Origin: Zelopaecilomyces penicillatus
Taxonomy: Eukaryota > Ascomycota > Sordariomycetes > Hypocreales > Pseudodiploosporaceae
Length of the DNA: 64,000 bases
NCBI GenBank assembly: GCA_005765155.1
Contig: VCCP01000002.1
Coordinates: 806,001 to 870,000 of the forward strand
Direction: 5' to 3'
This document shows, one piece after another, positions 1-10,515 of the stretch. The notes beneath the pieces are model-generated. The model did no database searches and was not told the DNA's origin. It saw nothing but the letters and a program-made list of their open reading frames with translations. The position numbers and the translations under genes were made by a program. How positions within the stretch are numbered: the stretch's first letter is position 1; each line of letters begins with the position of its first letter.

Positions 1-716
1 GTACTTGTAGTCGAAGTGACCGACAAACAAGCTCTTGGTGGTGAAAGCGTAGGGTTGAACATCGACATCGGCTCTGGTAATGCTTCGCAGGAAGCTGGAC
101 TTTCCAACGTTGGGATAGCCGCAAATCAGGAGCGTTCGTGTGTTGGGGTCGATAGCTGGAAGACGACCAAGATGCTGGCGAACCTGGTCCAAGTAAAGAA
201 GAGGGTCTTTCAACCGCTTGCAAAGTGTACCCATGCGACCAAGGGCGGCACGCTTAAGCTGCTTGCACTGGTAGAGAGACTGGCCATACTTCAACAGACG
301 AACGTAGTCTCTTGAGATTGTCTCCATAAGATGCTTGGCGGTGGACAGCTGGCCGAGAGCAATCCGGAAGTGGTCGGCATCGTACAGAGTGTTGAGCAGA
401 TCCTTGTGGAAAGGGTGGATATCTTGCAAGCGAGGAAAGCTCTCGAGAATAGCAGCGAACTTTTCCGAGAAGGTCTCCTGTGTGAACTTGACCTTTCTGG
501 TGTAGAAGGCTATTAGAAGAGTATGGTTAGCCACTGCATTGCTATAGCCCCAAAGGCGCAAAATTCTCATGTCACATTAGACGCACCTCGAATTCTGCTA
601 ATCTTGAAACCGGCGCGAATCTGGGTGGGCAGCTTTCGCTGAGTGCGGCTCAGCACAATGTCCAGAAACTCTTGCTGAGTAGGGACCGGAGGGATGTCCT
701 TCCATGTTGTCTTCAT
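1..716 (-). CDS. NOG1: Nucleolar GTP-binding protein Nog1 (5' part, cut by window edge)
   Basis: Nog1 is an essential Obg-family GTPase that joins nucleolar pre-60S particles and is needed for maturation of the large ribosomal subunit. Exon 1 runs 716-587 and begins MKTTWKDIPPVPTQQEFLD, the characteristic Nog1 N-terminus. A 77-nt GT-AG intron (586-510) follows, and exon 2 runs from 509 off the window edge at base 1. About 213 residues are visible: the N-terminal helical domain and the start of the G domain, with the P-loop GYPNVGKSS near residues 174-182 and the switch-I block VQPYAFTTKSLFVGHFDY at the edge. The start at 716 is the only ATG in frame with the conserved block; the open frame further upstream has no ATG. 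The rest of the G domain and the C-terminal region lie outside the window. It is divergent from DDI1. Confidence 0.96.
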
Positions 717-2802
717 GGTGGGCGGTTTGGAATTGGGGGGATTGCTGTTGGGTGGTTTCAGCAGCTGTGATCCCGAAGTGTTATCGAAGATATCGAAAGA
801 GGCAGATCGGGGAGGCAGGGCGGTCAATAATTTTTTTTCTCCTCGTCGGTGGGCGGGTGTGGAAAATCTCTTATCGATTGTACTAGTCCCAGCATAGGTC
901 ACCTCCCACCTAAAACTTGCCGGCAGAGTACATGTGGCGATTAGTCCCCCAGCCCCGCTTGTTGGCCATAATAGCGGGGTGCTCCGTGCCAGGCGAGTGA
1001 AGGATTCGTTAAAGTTGGTATCGACTTCTCAGTATCGGATACACCACTGCAACCTCCTAAAAACGAGTACTACCACAGTGTTCAGTGTTCAACCCAACAC
1101 AACTCTTTCAATATCATGTTCCACGGAAGGTTGCGCGTTTAGCTCCTCTACATTGAAACAATCTTGTGTGTTGGATGAAAGAGAAAACAAAAAGGAAACG
1201 CAGCAGGGCAGCCAAACGGATCACTCCCCCGGCGAATCCAACATGAGTAATTCTACTGCAACTACCTGGGTTTGGGAGCATGGGTCCTCTCACATTGCTA
1301 GATCGATGTGTCGCATGGCGTAACGACTAAACCAGCTCGGATGAGGCCTGCTATGCTAGATTACTTTCCTCCCAGGCAGAGGGAGACGATACTGTGGACC
1401 GTATGCGACATGACTATGCATGACACCAATCGGCAAAATGATGAGATTGGGCAGAAAGAAAACAGAAATCCATGCACCATGAGCTGGTGTCGCCCTTCCC
1501 GGTTGCATGCAGCTGCGGCCGCCTCTGCAAAAGAAGGCCCAGTTTGAGAAAAGAGGGACGAAGGAGGCCGCGGACATCCTCTATCCCGCTCACCTACGAG
1601 CCAGACGTCTCGTCCATGACTCTGCCTCAAGGGTTCAAGCCACTATATCTGAGTCAATTGTCTATACGTCCTCTCGTATAGACCCTCACTAATACGGAAC
1701 CTGTATATCAAGGGTTGGGATTCACGTACACACACAGTTACTCACAATGGCGAGGACGAGACGATATGGCTACAATAGCCGTGTCAGCCTTTGAAGTCTA
1801 AAGAAGCCACGTCGCAAGGGCACGCGTCTGCATGCAGCCTTGGCTCAAGAGAGATGTACAGCCGTAACTAGAACTCATGATTACTAGCCTAGATTCCTCC
1901 ATGCAAAATGCGCCTCAACACTGGAGTCTGGGCAAGCCACGCCGAACTGTCCATCACCCCTGACAGTGCCATGGACAAGGCTTGTTCGTTCGCATGTGTC
2001 CCTGTAGAAAGCCCTTGAGCGGTCCCGAAATCAGGTAGCCATAAGCCCGCGACATTTTACTGCTGGCGGGTCAGCAGCAGGCGTTTGCTTCTGCGGAGCC
2101 GGCGGGACTGCCCCGGCCCTGCCGGCTCCATGGAAGACGCATCGAATACATATGTTTTCTGTATTGCTGTGCTGCCTGTCCATATTACATATGATGTACA
2201 GTACGATGTACCCCCATTATGACAAAGTATGTTTCGTACGGGTTACATCTTTGCTAGAGCTGTCCATATAGCCAGGGATCACTAGCAGCAGATAGAAGCT
2301 ACCGACATTGCCAATAATATCGGTATTTTGAGCAAGTGTTGATGGTGTTGGTGTTTGTGTGGAATCGTTGTTGCTTTTTGCAGTCCTTGTCAAGCATCCA
2401 TCACTGTACTTGCACACTACAGTGCGGTGCTGCAGCGCTGTGGCCCCAGTAACTCGGGTTGTTGCCTCTGTCGTCACCGCCCTGCTGCCCCCCCATCCCT
2501 TGGGCCTTGCCCCTCCAGCGGCCCCCTCCAGGGCCCCTCCCCATCGCCTTAACCCTTTCAAGGTCCATCCATCGTCATCCGTCACCTTCTGCCTCGCATA
2601 GCAGTCTTTGGCTCGCCCAATCCGTTGTTGTCGCCAGAGTGACCCGGTCAAGTACTGATTCTTTAAAGGTCCCTCTTCATCCCTGGGGCGAAAGGCGCCC
2701 TCTTTGCTTACAATATATTCTCATCTCCCTAACCATTCCTTCTCACAACCTCCCAACGGGTCCATTCGTAGCTCTGCAAGCACTCGCCCCAACTCACGCA
2801 CA
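717..2802. other. Intergenic region between divergent NOG1 and DDI1
   Basis: About 2.1 kb separate the two start codons. Short open frames occur on both strands, but they have no recognisable protein features and no intron structure, and they overlap each other. The segment 2500-2800 is C/T-rich on the plus strand, as expected of a fungal promoter and 5' leader for DDI1. I see no RNA gene or transposon here. Confidence 0.6.
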
Positions 2803-4265
2803 ATGTACGGCCAAGCCACCCTCTCTCTAACTAAAGAGTCTCATATAGCTTCCGACTGACTTGAACTTCTAGGCGCATCACGCTGAATATCTTCAACCCC
2901 CAGGCGGGGGACCAGGACAGTTTGTTGACGCTGGATATCTTCTCTGATATGGCTGTCTCCACCCTTCGAGAGTCCATCCAGGTAGAGACAACTATCGCGC
3001 CGACCTCCCAGCACATCTACCACAATGGCCGTCTCATTTCGGACGATTCCAAGACAATGGAGCAGCTGCAGATAGGTGATGGGGATATGCTGGCGGTTCA
3101 TGTCAGAGACATGCGAGGCAGTACTGGGGTTCCAGAGCAGCCGCGCCGGCCACAGGCTGCTCGCCCTCGGCCTGGTGGGGGCGAAAACGATCCAGAGTTG
3201 ATTCGACTGCAGGTTCTCGGAAACCCAGCATTACGGCAACAACTACAGGGACAACATCCAGAACTCGCCTCGGCGGTAGACGACCCAGCTCGTTTTGCTC
3301 GCATTTTCACAGACAGCCAGGACCGAGAAAGACGGGAGCGGAATGAGAGGCAGCGAGAAATCGAGCGTCTCAACGATGACCCCTTCAATGTGGAAAATCA
3401 GAGAAAAATCGAGGAGATGATTCGTCAAGAAAGAGTCATGGAAAATTTGCAAAATGCCATGGAGCACAACCCTGAAGGTAGGTTGTCCTCATAAAGACGA
3501 CGAGCAAAGGATTGGTGAGCTAGGACTGACAAAATATAACCTGCAGTGTTCGGACGCGTTCATCTGCTATACGCTAATGTCGAGGTCAATGGGCACAAGG
3601 TCAAGGCACTGGTAGATTCTGGAGCTCAGGCAACCATCATGTCCCCCGCATGTGCAGAGGCCTGTGGCATTATGCGGTTGGTCGACACACGCTTTGCTGG
3701 TGTCGCTCGAGGCGTTGGTACGGCTACCATCATTGGCCGCGTTCATTCTGCTCAAATCAAAATCGGCACTCTACACTTGCCATGTAGTTTTACTGTTATG
3801 GAAGGAAAATCAGTGGAGTTGCTTCTTGGCCTCGACATGTTGAAGCGCTATCAAGCTTGTATAGACTTGACTAAGGACAAGCTAGTCATCCAAGGTCAGG
3901 AAATTTCATTTTTGGGAGAGGCTGAAATCCCTAAGGAGGAGGAGGAGGCAATAGTTGAGGAGCCTACCATACCTGGCCCAGCTGGCACTGCCATTGGCCA
4001 GCGATCTGGGGCAGTTGTACCGGCCGAATCGACACCAACCGCGCCTCTACAGCCTGTTGCTCCTGTTCCTGCTGCGCAGATTCAGTCTCCGGCGCCTGTA
4101 CCAGCGGCGGCGCCATCTCCTCGACCGTCTGCGCCAAACACTACCATCACACCGGCTCATGTGGAAAACCTCATAGCTATGGGGGCCACGAGGGAGCAGG
4201 CAGTTCAAGCATTACATGCGGCCGAGGACAACGTGGATGTGGCAGCCAGCCTGATTTTCTTTTAG
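2803..4265 (+). CDS. DDI1: DNA damage-inducible protein Ddi1 (UBL - aspartic protease - UBA)
   Basis: Ddi1 is a proteasome shuttle with a retroviral-type aspartic protease fold, acting on heavily ubiquitinated substrates. The model has three exons: 2803-2804, 2873-3477 and 3547-4265, giving 441 residues. The first exon holds only the A and T of the start codon; after removal of a 68-nt intron (2805-2872) the G comes from exon 2 and the protein starts MRITLNIFNPQAGD. A second 69-nt intron (3478-3546) restores NPEVFGRVH. An N-terminal ubiquitin-like domain spans roughly residues 1-75. The RVP domain starts near residue 200, with the catalytic DSGA motif at D226. A Pro/Ala-rich linker leads to a C-terminal UBA domain at about 400-441 (VENLIAMGATREQAVQAL). 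All hallmark domains and the catalytic Asp are present. It converges on RRP8. Confidence 0.95.
2805..2872 (+). other. DDI1 intron 1, splitting the start codon AT|G
   Basis: The intron begins GTACGG and ends CTTCTAG, with a CTGAC branch-like site about 15 nt before the acceptor. It removes 68 nt between the AT of the only suitable upstream ATG and the G that opens exon 2. Without it, the conserved block RITLNIFNPQAG has no start codon in frame. The unspliced ATG at 2803 reads a short different frame. Confidence 0.8.
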
Positions 4266-4651
4266 CATACACAGCATCACCAGGAAGATGTGAGTTTAGT
4301 ATGGATTAGCAATGGGTCGAATGGGTAGTATTTCTTTTAGGAAGGATCACGATGCAAGGAATGTATATGCTTTTTAGAGGCGTCTTTAGGAAAAGAAAAA
4401 TTGGTCGCTTTGACGAGTTGATAGAGTATGCAGTTGCTAAAGGAGATTGAAACGGCTCATGAATTAAATTTCTTTTTACAGATGAAGCGAAACCCATAGA
4501 ACACCAGGTTCAGCTAGTTTTGTATGTACCATAGTGTATTTTTGAGAGTCCACGTATTGACATTGTTTCATTCATCACTAGAACGAAGGTATGCAAACAG
4601 GCGTAAGTAGTACTTTCATCTTAGACATCCGTCCCTAATGGGGGGAAAGCT
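4266..4651. other. Convergent 3' region between DDI1 and RRP8
   Basis: This 386-bp stretch lies between two stop codons that face each other. It is A/T-rich, as expected of fungal 3' UTRs and polyadenylation regions. No open frame or RNA gene is convincing. Confidence 0.5.
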
Positions 4652-6193
4652 TTAGCGAATCTTGTAAACACAAGGCTTGAGAATAGCTGCTTCGTCAACA
4701 CCTGCCTTCTCATCAGGCATGTCACTGAGCCGGTTCTGACCGAATCCCTTCTTCCCCTTGATTACTGGGGCCTCCTGAGGCTTAGCGTCCTTGCCCTTTG
4801 TTGGAGAAGCGCCTTTAATGAAGTGCATCTTGACGAACATCTTGTTGGAAAGGTCAATGACCTCGCGGCTCTCACCCTGCAGGACGAAGCCCCTGGATCT
4901 TAGAACCTCAACAAAGGCTGTGACGTTCGTCTCTCGGCGCCGGTCGTCCATGCCGTCAACCTCGACAGCCAGATCTTTTTCGTATAGACCCGCTGCTTTT
5001 TCCTCCTGGGCTTTCAGGTCCTTCTTGGTGGGCTGTTTGCGGCGGTTGCCGACGCTGTGGTCCACGGGGGCGTTTTTGTTCCTCACGGGGCCGAAGCGGC
5101 TCTTGATCTCGGCGACCCAGAGCTCGCCCTTCCAGTGGAGGATGCGGTAGGCCTCTTCGATAAAATCTAGCCAGTTGGTGCCCATGAGCGCGAGGCAGAA
5201 GATGGCCACGTTGACGGAGCCGTCTGGGAGTGGGAGGTTGGCAATGTCAGCCTTGGTGACGAGCGGGCTTGGGCTTTGGAGATCGTAGCTCTTGACGTCG
5301 ATGTGCAGCTTTTTCTTTTCTTTTTGCAGAGACTCGGCGAGACGGGCATCTCCGCAGCCTAGGTCGGCGATCGTACACGTCCCTGTTGTTCGGGGCAGCG
5401 CAGTCTTGGAAATTGGCGGCGGCGCGACTCCAGGAGCCCTGCCCTTAGTCGGCTGCCGAATCTTGGCCCGGCTCCGGATGTCCTGAAGGAAGCTGTCGAC
5501 CGGATTCTCGGGCCATACCTTGACCTGCCGCCGGAAGCCTTCGTGGTACTCGCCAAACATCTCTGGGCTGTCCTGGAACAGCTGGTATGCCTCCTCTGAC
5601 GGCCGGGTATATAGTGTCTCGTTCAAGTGTCGGAACCGTGCTGACACGAGCTTTTCTCTCATGGAGGCTTGTAGCGGCGTGAGCTTCGCCGGTGCTGGGG
5701 GTTGTGGGAGAAGGGACTGTAGTTTCTCGGCGGCTGAGTTGTCGGGTTTTGACTCGGGCATCTGCTTGTCCTCAGTTTTGGGAGCCTTCTCTTTCTTCTG
5801 TTTCTTCTTGTCCTTTTTCTCCTTGTTGCCCCGATCGTTCAACCCGGAAGTAGCATCTTTGCTGGTGCTCTTCGCATCATCACCACCCTGTGGTGTCTCA
5901 CTCTTCACCTCGCCTGCGCCGTCCTCCTTTGCGCCAGCAGCAGCAGAGCCTTTCTTTTGCCGCTTGCCCTCCTGGCCGGTCTTGGGACCGGCTGGTTTCT
6001 TCCCTTCAACAACAGACTCCCATAACTCAGCCAAATTATCAGATGTGACAGGCTCCTCCTTTGCGCTATTCCCAGCACCAGCTCTCTTCCGCTTCCTGGA
6101 TTTGGTGGCGCCAGCGGCGCCGCCGCTACCTGGGGCAGCGCTTTCGGCCTTTAGGGCATCAGAAGATACTGACCACCCTGGAACCGCGAACAT
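4652..6193 (-). CDS. RRP8: 25S rRNA adenine-N1 methyltransferase Rrp8
   Basis: Rrp8 is the nucleolar SAM-dependent enzyme that makes the m1A mark on helix 25.1 of the large-subunit rRNA. This is a single exon of 513 residues, starting MFAVPGWSVSSDALK at 6193. The first ~155 residues are low-complexity and Lys/Glu-rich (nucleolar-type basic tail, e.g. KRKRAG, KEKKDKKKQKKEK). The conserved Rrp8 block starts near residue 171 (LTPLQASMREKLVSARFRHL), with FRHLNETLYT and the methyltransferase region after it. SAM motif I is IADLGCGDARLAES (about 275-288), followed by ADIANLPLPDGSVNVAIFCL and the GTNWLDFIEEAYRIL block. The length is somewhat above yeast Rrp8 because of the long basic N-terminus. A 10-bp CACGTG palindrome lies 181 bp upstream of the ATG. 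Confidence 0.95.
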   Translation of the reverse strand: MFAVPGWSVSSDALKAESAAPGSGGAAGATKSRKRKRAGAGNSAKEEPVTSDNLAELWESVVEGKKPAGPKTGQEGKRQKKGSAAAGAKEDGAGEVKSETPQGGDDAKSTSKDATSGLNDRGNKEKKDKKKQKKEKAPKTEDKQMPESKPDNSAAEKLQSLLPQPPAPAKLTPLQASMREKLVSARFRHLNETLYTRPSEEAYQLFQDSPEMFGEYHEGFRRQVKVWPENPVDSFLQDIRSRAKIRQPTKGRAPGVAPPPISKTALPRTTGTCTIADLGCGDARLAESLQKEKKKLHIDVKSYDLQSPSPLVTKADIANLPLPDGSVNVAIFCLALMGTNWLDFIEEAYRILHWKGELWVAEIKSRFGPVRNKNAPVDHSVGNRRKQPTKKDLKAQEEKAAGLYEKDLAVEVDGMDDRRRETNVTAFVEVLRSRGFVLQGESREVIDLSNKMFVKMHFIKGASPTKGKDAKPQEAPVIKGKKGFGQNRLSDMPDEKAGVDEAAILKPCVYKIR

Positions 6194-6878
6194 TGTGTCC
6201 GTGGAATTGATGATAAAGCGGCTTTGTGGCAGATCTGTATATTGGGTGCGTGCTTTGCAACTTTATTGACCAATATCTACATTTTTTTCTGAACTCCGGC
6301 TCTTATCGGTTCGAAGTGGTTGCGATAAGCTACCTGGTCCGTGCAACACCAATCCTAGCATATCCTGCTAGGTATCACGTGATGTCTAATTCGCTTTTTG
6401 AGGTATGACTGGAGCTTTTACTTGGATAAGGTAGGTACTCCATAATAGAAGGAAGTTTAAATACTACTAATAAGGCGTCAAAATGTCATGTAATCATGAT
6501 AACTCAAGTTGCTTCATATTTTCGCTCTTTACTTCCCAGGGTTCTCCATTATTCGCAGTGATCCATCCCATGCAACATATCCCATTAGCTGTATTGTGCT
6601 CCGATGGGGCTTCTCGTAAGAGTTATCAATCTTACAAGGGCAACTGCAATAGGCAGGAGCTCTTGCACAACTCTTGAAGGGGTCCTGTTAGTATTGCATG
6701 AGACCGTGTCAGACAGGCAACCCTTACCAGATACACCTCTTAACCCCTTAATAGTCGTAGAATTTCATAAACACATTGCATGCTTTTGTCGTAACCTCTA
6801 TCGCTCGCAGATAGACCCATTCAACAAAACCTCTTTCTAACCCATACGCGACGCCGTAACACGAGCCATTTTTAACAT
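6194..6878. other. Region between RRP8 start and transcription-factor 3' end
   Basis: This 685-bp stretch holds the RRP8 promoter side and the 3' end of the downstream-facing Zn2Cys6 gene. Apart from the CACGTG palindrome annotated separately, it is A/T-rich with no recognisable gene. Confidence 0.5.
6374..6383. promoter_or_regulatory. E-box palindrome ATCACGTGAT upstream of RRP8
   Basis: A perfect 10-bp palindrome with a CACGTG core sits 181 bp upstream of the RRP8 start codon. CACGTG is the recognition core of bHLH proteins such as Cbf1, which is linked to ribosome-related promoters in several fungi. The functional role here is inference from sequence and position only. Confidence 0.45.
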
Positions 6879-9800
6879 TCAGTGATCGTCTTGAAGGTCC
6901 AGCACTGCAAGGTCATCTTCTACGCCCAACAGGCCAAGAGCATAATGCGCTCTTTCAGCCTTTGCTAACACCAACCGCTTGTCTTCGCTCTGGTCTAGCT
7001 CATGGATTCTCCTATCAATACGGCGAGGATTTTCCCAGACTGACATTGGCGCGTTGACGATGCTACTGGGTCGCATGTAGGGTGGCGCCCCAGCCATTTG
7101 GGCTGCTTTGGTCCAAGCTGATTCACAGCCCTCGGCAATTTGTCTTGCAGACTGCCAACCAGTAAGCCGTGCGATATCGTACATTCTTTGTATTAGCCAA
7201 TGCCGCTGCGATGCATCTTGATACTATAAGTGTGTTAGAGAAAGAATGGGGTGTTAGAGCTCGTCATAGACGCAGTCACCACATACCTGTACGCCTGCAA
7301 CGAAGAGGCAGAAGGAGCTCTCTATAAAGGCGGCGCCCAAAAATGTGTTTAGCTCCGTAAATTGTGAGCAGTCAACGGAAAGTCCAGCAGCGATGCGGCC
7401 GATCTGAATGGCATATGCGCCTGTTTTGTGCGCCGTCATCCCGGCAGCTCGCATTGCGGCTGGCGGCATTGTAGGATGGCTTCGGTGCAAATGGATGAGA
7501 CCCATATAGTAGTTCATCCAAATGCCCGCGATTGAGTGTGTTTTGTATTGCACAACCGGGCCAAATGGGGAATCTTTATCGTCTGCATATTCCGTGCTGA
7601 GAGGCTGAAAATCAGGACCAAGCTGACTTTCAAAGGTCTCGAAAGCTAGGTGGATACGACTCCATTCGAGGGTTGCAGCTTCAAAGCCAGCGTTTGGATC
7701 AAGGTCTTCATAGGAATCGCTCTGTGGTGTTGTATCTCTAGGAGGACTGAAACCCATAGGAACATGAAATTTGCCCTGAGTTGGCAGCATCCCGGGAAAC
7801 ATTGGCGGGGAGCCACCACCAGGGGGGCCTCCTTGACCCCGGAACGACTTTCTTTTCCTCGACAAATCCTTTGCCGCATAATTTGAGAGGCGGCCGAGAA
7901 GCAGCATCAAATGATCATAAGTACCAAAACTAGAACGACTTAGCTTTTGTTTCTTCAGTGCATAACTGCGCGCTTCTAGGGTGATCGCAAGGGGCATGAT
8001 GCCGTTTGAAGATGATCATGTGCAGCTCTACTTACATGGCGTTAAACTTGGAGATAGGTGCTCTCGGAGGGCACTGCGTCCAGCATTGGTATTCCATACT
8101 AATGGGCCATTAGATTGTCTTCACAAAGTCGCGCAAGGATGCCAACTTACAAAAGCTTCGTCCCACCCAGTATGCTTTGATATACATCCATTTTGCAATA
8201 CCACCAAAACAGATCACAGAGCGTATCATACTTTTCAATATCAGTATCAGTCGTTGAGAAACATCTTTCATCTAGAAGCTGGTCCTCTCCATCACCATAG
8301 TCTTCAGGAGATATAACCGCTCCTGAAATGGTGCTCAATAGTTGATAGTTGAGAGAATTTGAATCCATATGTGATGGAGCGTCGTGCCCAGGGAAGTAGT
8401 AATTCATTTGACTACGGCGGTTATCATCCCCTTGTTGTTGTCGCATTCGTTTGACAGGCAGGCATACTTTGGTCATATCTCGCAATGGTATCTCCCTTAG
8501 CAAGATCCTTGCACCGAAAAGATGATTGCACCACTTGGTATGGTCTGATGACCAAACTTCAAAATATCCGAGCAAGAGAGTGGCAGCAAGTGTAGCAGGG
8601 TGAGCTCTTCTTAAAGGCGAGCGTACATTCTTTGCTATACGACGAATTGAGCGATGGTAATGTTTCATGGCGGCTGTTGCCGGGATATCTTGGAGTTTTG
8701 CTAATTGTAGACTGGCTAATGCGAGCATCGCATGCAGTAACCCTGGATGACGAAGAGAGAGCACAGGGAAAGTATCTGAAGTAATTAGCATGAATTCCAA
8801 CCTTAGCTTTGGGGGGGGAGGGTACTCACAACTCCAGAGACTGTGGCCAGCTCTAGCGTTAAAGCCAAATTGTTCATGATCTGAAGGGTCAAACTGGTGT
8901 CGTTCATACATCGAGACGCTAGGACCTGTAATGTTGATGAAGTGCATGAATAGCGTTCCTAGCCCATTCTGAGTGAACTCAGTCGAATGCGGAGAATCCA
9001 TATACGCGAGCAAAGCGTCACTTTGTGCGAATGTTGAAAAGGTTCTAACATCCGTAGCGTTCCTGCTCCAAAGTCTTGACAGCATATTGGTGACAGGCAA
9101 CAAAAGGCTGCGACCGTCTTGGAAGTCATCATCGGAATCGACTAGAGAGTTGTCATCATCTGGGCCTTCATATGCCCAATCACCTTCTACAGGTTCAAGG
9201 AGACGATTTGGTTGCTGATGATAAACAATTCTGTTTCCGGGTTGTTGTAAGTCAGAGGATCTCTCAACAACAACAATCCCTTCAGGACTCAATGATTGTA
9301 AGCCAGAGCTAGATTGTACTTGAGCAGAAATGGATACCGAATCTGGAGATAGTAATGGGTTTGGCATCTGGGGGTATCCCTCAGCGGCGAATTGGCCCTC
9401 AAAGCCGTATGGTGGGCCATTAACAGGTATTTGCGTCTGATGCAAAGAAGTCTGAAGCGACAGATTTTGATTTTGAGACAAGGCATGATGCTGGCGATAG
9501 TCAAATGATGACGGAGGTCTTGGAGCTATCGGCTGTAAAGGACCTCGAGAGTTTGCCTTGCCCTGCTGAGCGGCTAACGATTCATCTACAAGATTCGGGC
9601 GACCAGTGGGGTATACAGCCGGGTGGTATGGCGTTTGGAATGAACCAATGGGCTCCTTGAAAATGACTCTCTGGTTGTATCCTTCGCATTGGCGTTTGGA
9701 CTTGATACAGTTGTTGCAAATTGGCCTTGTCTCGTCGCATTTTATTCGTCTCTTGCGGCATGCTAGAACTCATAGTCAGAACGCAGTATCAATATGGTGA

Positions 9801-9955
9801 AGAAGAGGCAACGTACTCAGGCAACCCGTCTTTGTTCTCTTCCTCACATTGGCCTTTTTGCGGTTGGAGTCATCTCCTCCACCGCCCTGCTGCTGTGCAG
9901 AGCCTCCGTGAAGTTGTGACTCTGCTGAAACCGGATGAATGGCTTGTCCATCCAT
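6879..9955 (-). CDS. Zn(II)2Cys6 fungal transcription factor
   Basis: A fungal binuclear zinc-cluster regulator, nuclear by family knowledge; its targets are unknown. I reconstruct six exons: 9955-9817, 9762-8830, 8775-8151, 8098-8036, 7938-7287 and 7223-6879, giving about 918 residues. The start is the ATG at 9955; the open frame continues upstream only to a GTG. The zinc cluster is GCLTCRKRRIKC followed by DETRPICNNCIKSKRQC (Cys 45, 48, 55, 62, 65, 72), and the first intron lies in codon 47, inside the cluster. A long polar Gln/Ser-rich linker follows. The middle-homology type region includes VLSLRHPGLLHAMLALASLQ and GTYDHLMLLLGRLSNYAAKD, and the C-terminal part has GWQSARQIAEGCESAW. The 54-nt intron 8776-8829 is stop-free and in frame, so an unspliced form would also be open. 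The junctions of exon 4 (63 nt) are the least certain part. I cannot name the orthologue. Confidence 0.85.
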
Positions 9956-10094
9956 AGCTGTGGGCACGAGAATCTGAGACAGAGATGCGAGGCTTTCGAT
10001 ATACGCAGATTCTGATTTAGAGAGAGTATATCATGTTGCCAATGATTAAAAAAAGAAGAAAAAAAGAGCACGGGAAGCCGTCGTCTCAAAAAGA

Positions 10095-10515
10095 AGCAAA
10101 GCCTGCCACGGCACCAGGACTGGTTGTCTGACGTCGAAGAACAATTTGGTAGAAAAGAAGAAGAGAAATGCGGGCGAGTGGTGCTTAAGGCGACACAAAG
10201 AATAGGGTGACGAAGACGAGTATTTGGTAATTAAGGCAGGCAGGTAGGTACCTCTGCAACTTTGCACCAGACAGCACCAGACCGCACCAGACAAGCACTA
10301 GATATCACCGGATATCGTCGGATAGCACCATATAGCATCAGATATCACGAGAGATCCCCAGACAGCAAAAAACAAATAGGACAGCAAAGACCAGGACTGG
10401 TTAGGTATCTCTGGGCCTCTGCACCAGATCGAGAGACAAAGAATAGAGAGGCGAAGACGAGGAGCAAGACAGGTACCTCTGCAACTCTGCAACTCTGCAC
10501 CAGACAGCAACACCT
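10095..10515. repeat. Diverged tandem duplication (about 280-bp offset)
   Basis: Blocks found near 10110-10290 recur in the same order near 10385-10515. The shared pieces are ACCAGGACTGGTT, a GA-CA-AAGAATAG segment, CGAAGACGAG, and GGTACCTCTGCAACT...TGCACCAGACAGCA. Spacing within the copies differs, so it is an old duplication with indels. The decamer array lies between the two copies. Confidence 0.55.
10268..10368. repeat. Decamer minisatellite, about 10 units of CAGATAGCAC-like sequence
   Basis: Ten consecutive units, nearly all exactly 10 nt, can be laid end to end: CAGACAGCAC, CAGACCGCAC, an 11-nt unit, TAGATATCAC, CGGATATCGT, CGGATAGCAC, CATATAGCAT, CAGATATCAC, GAGAGATCCC and CAGACAGCAA. 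Positions 3-6 (GATA or GACA) and the final CAC are the most constant. It lies about 310-410 bp upstream of the transcription-factor ATG. Confidence 0.7.

Noticed and set aside
934..1692. Overlapping open frames between NOG1 and DDI1
   Set aside because: They overlap on both strands, have no recognisable domain or splice pattern, and fit chance ORFs in promoter DNA.
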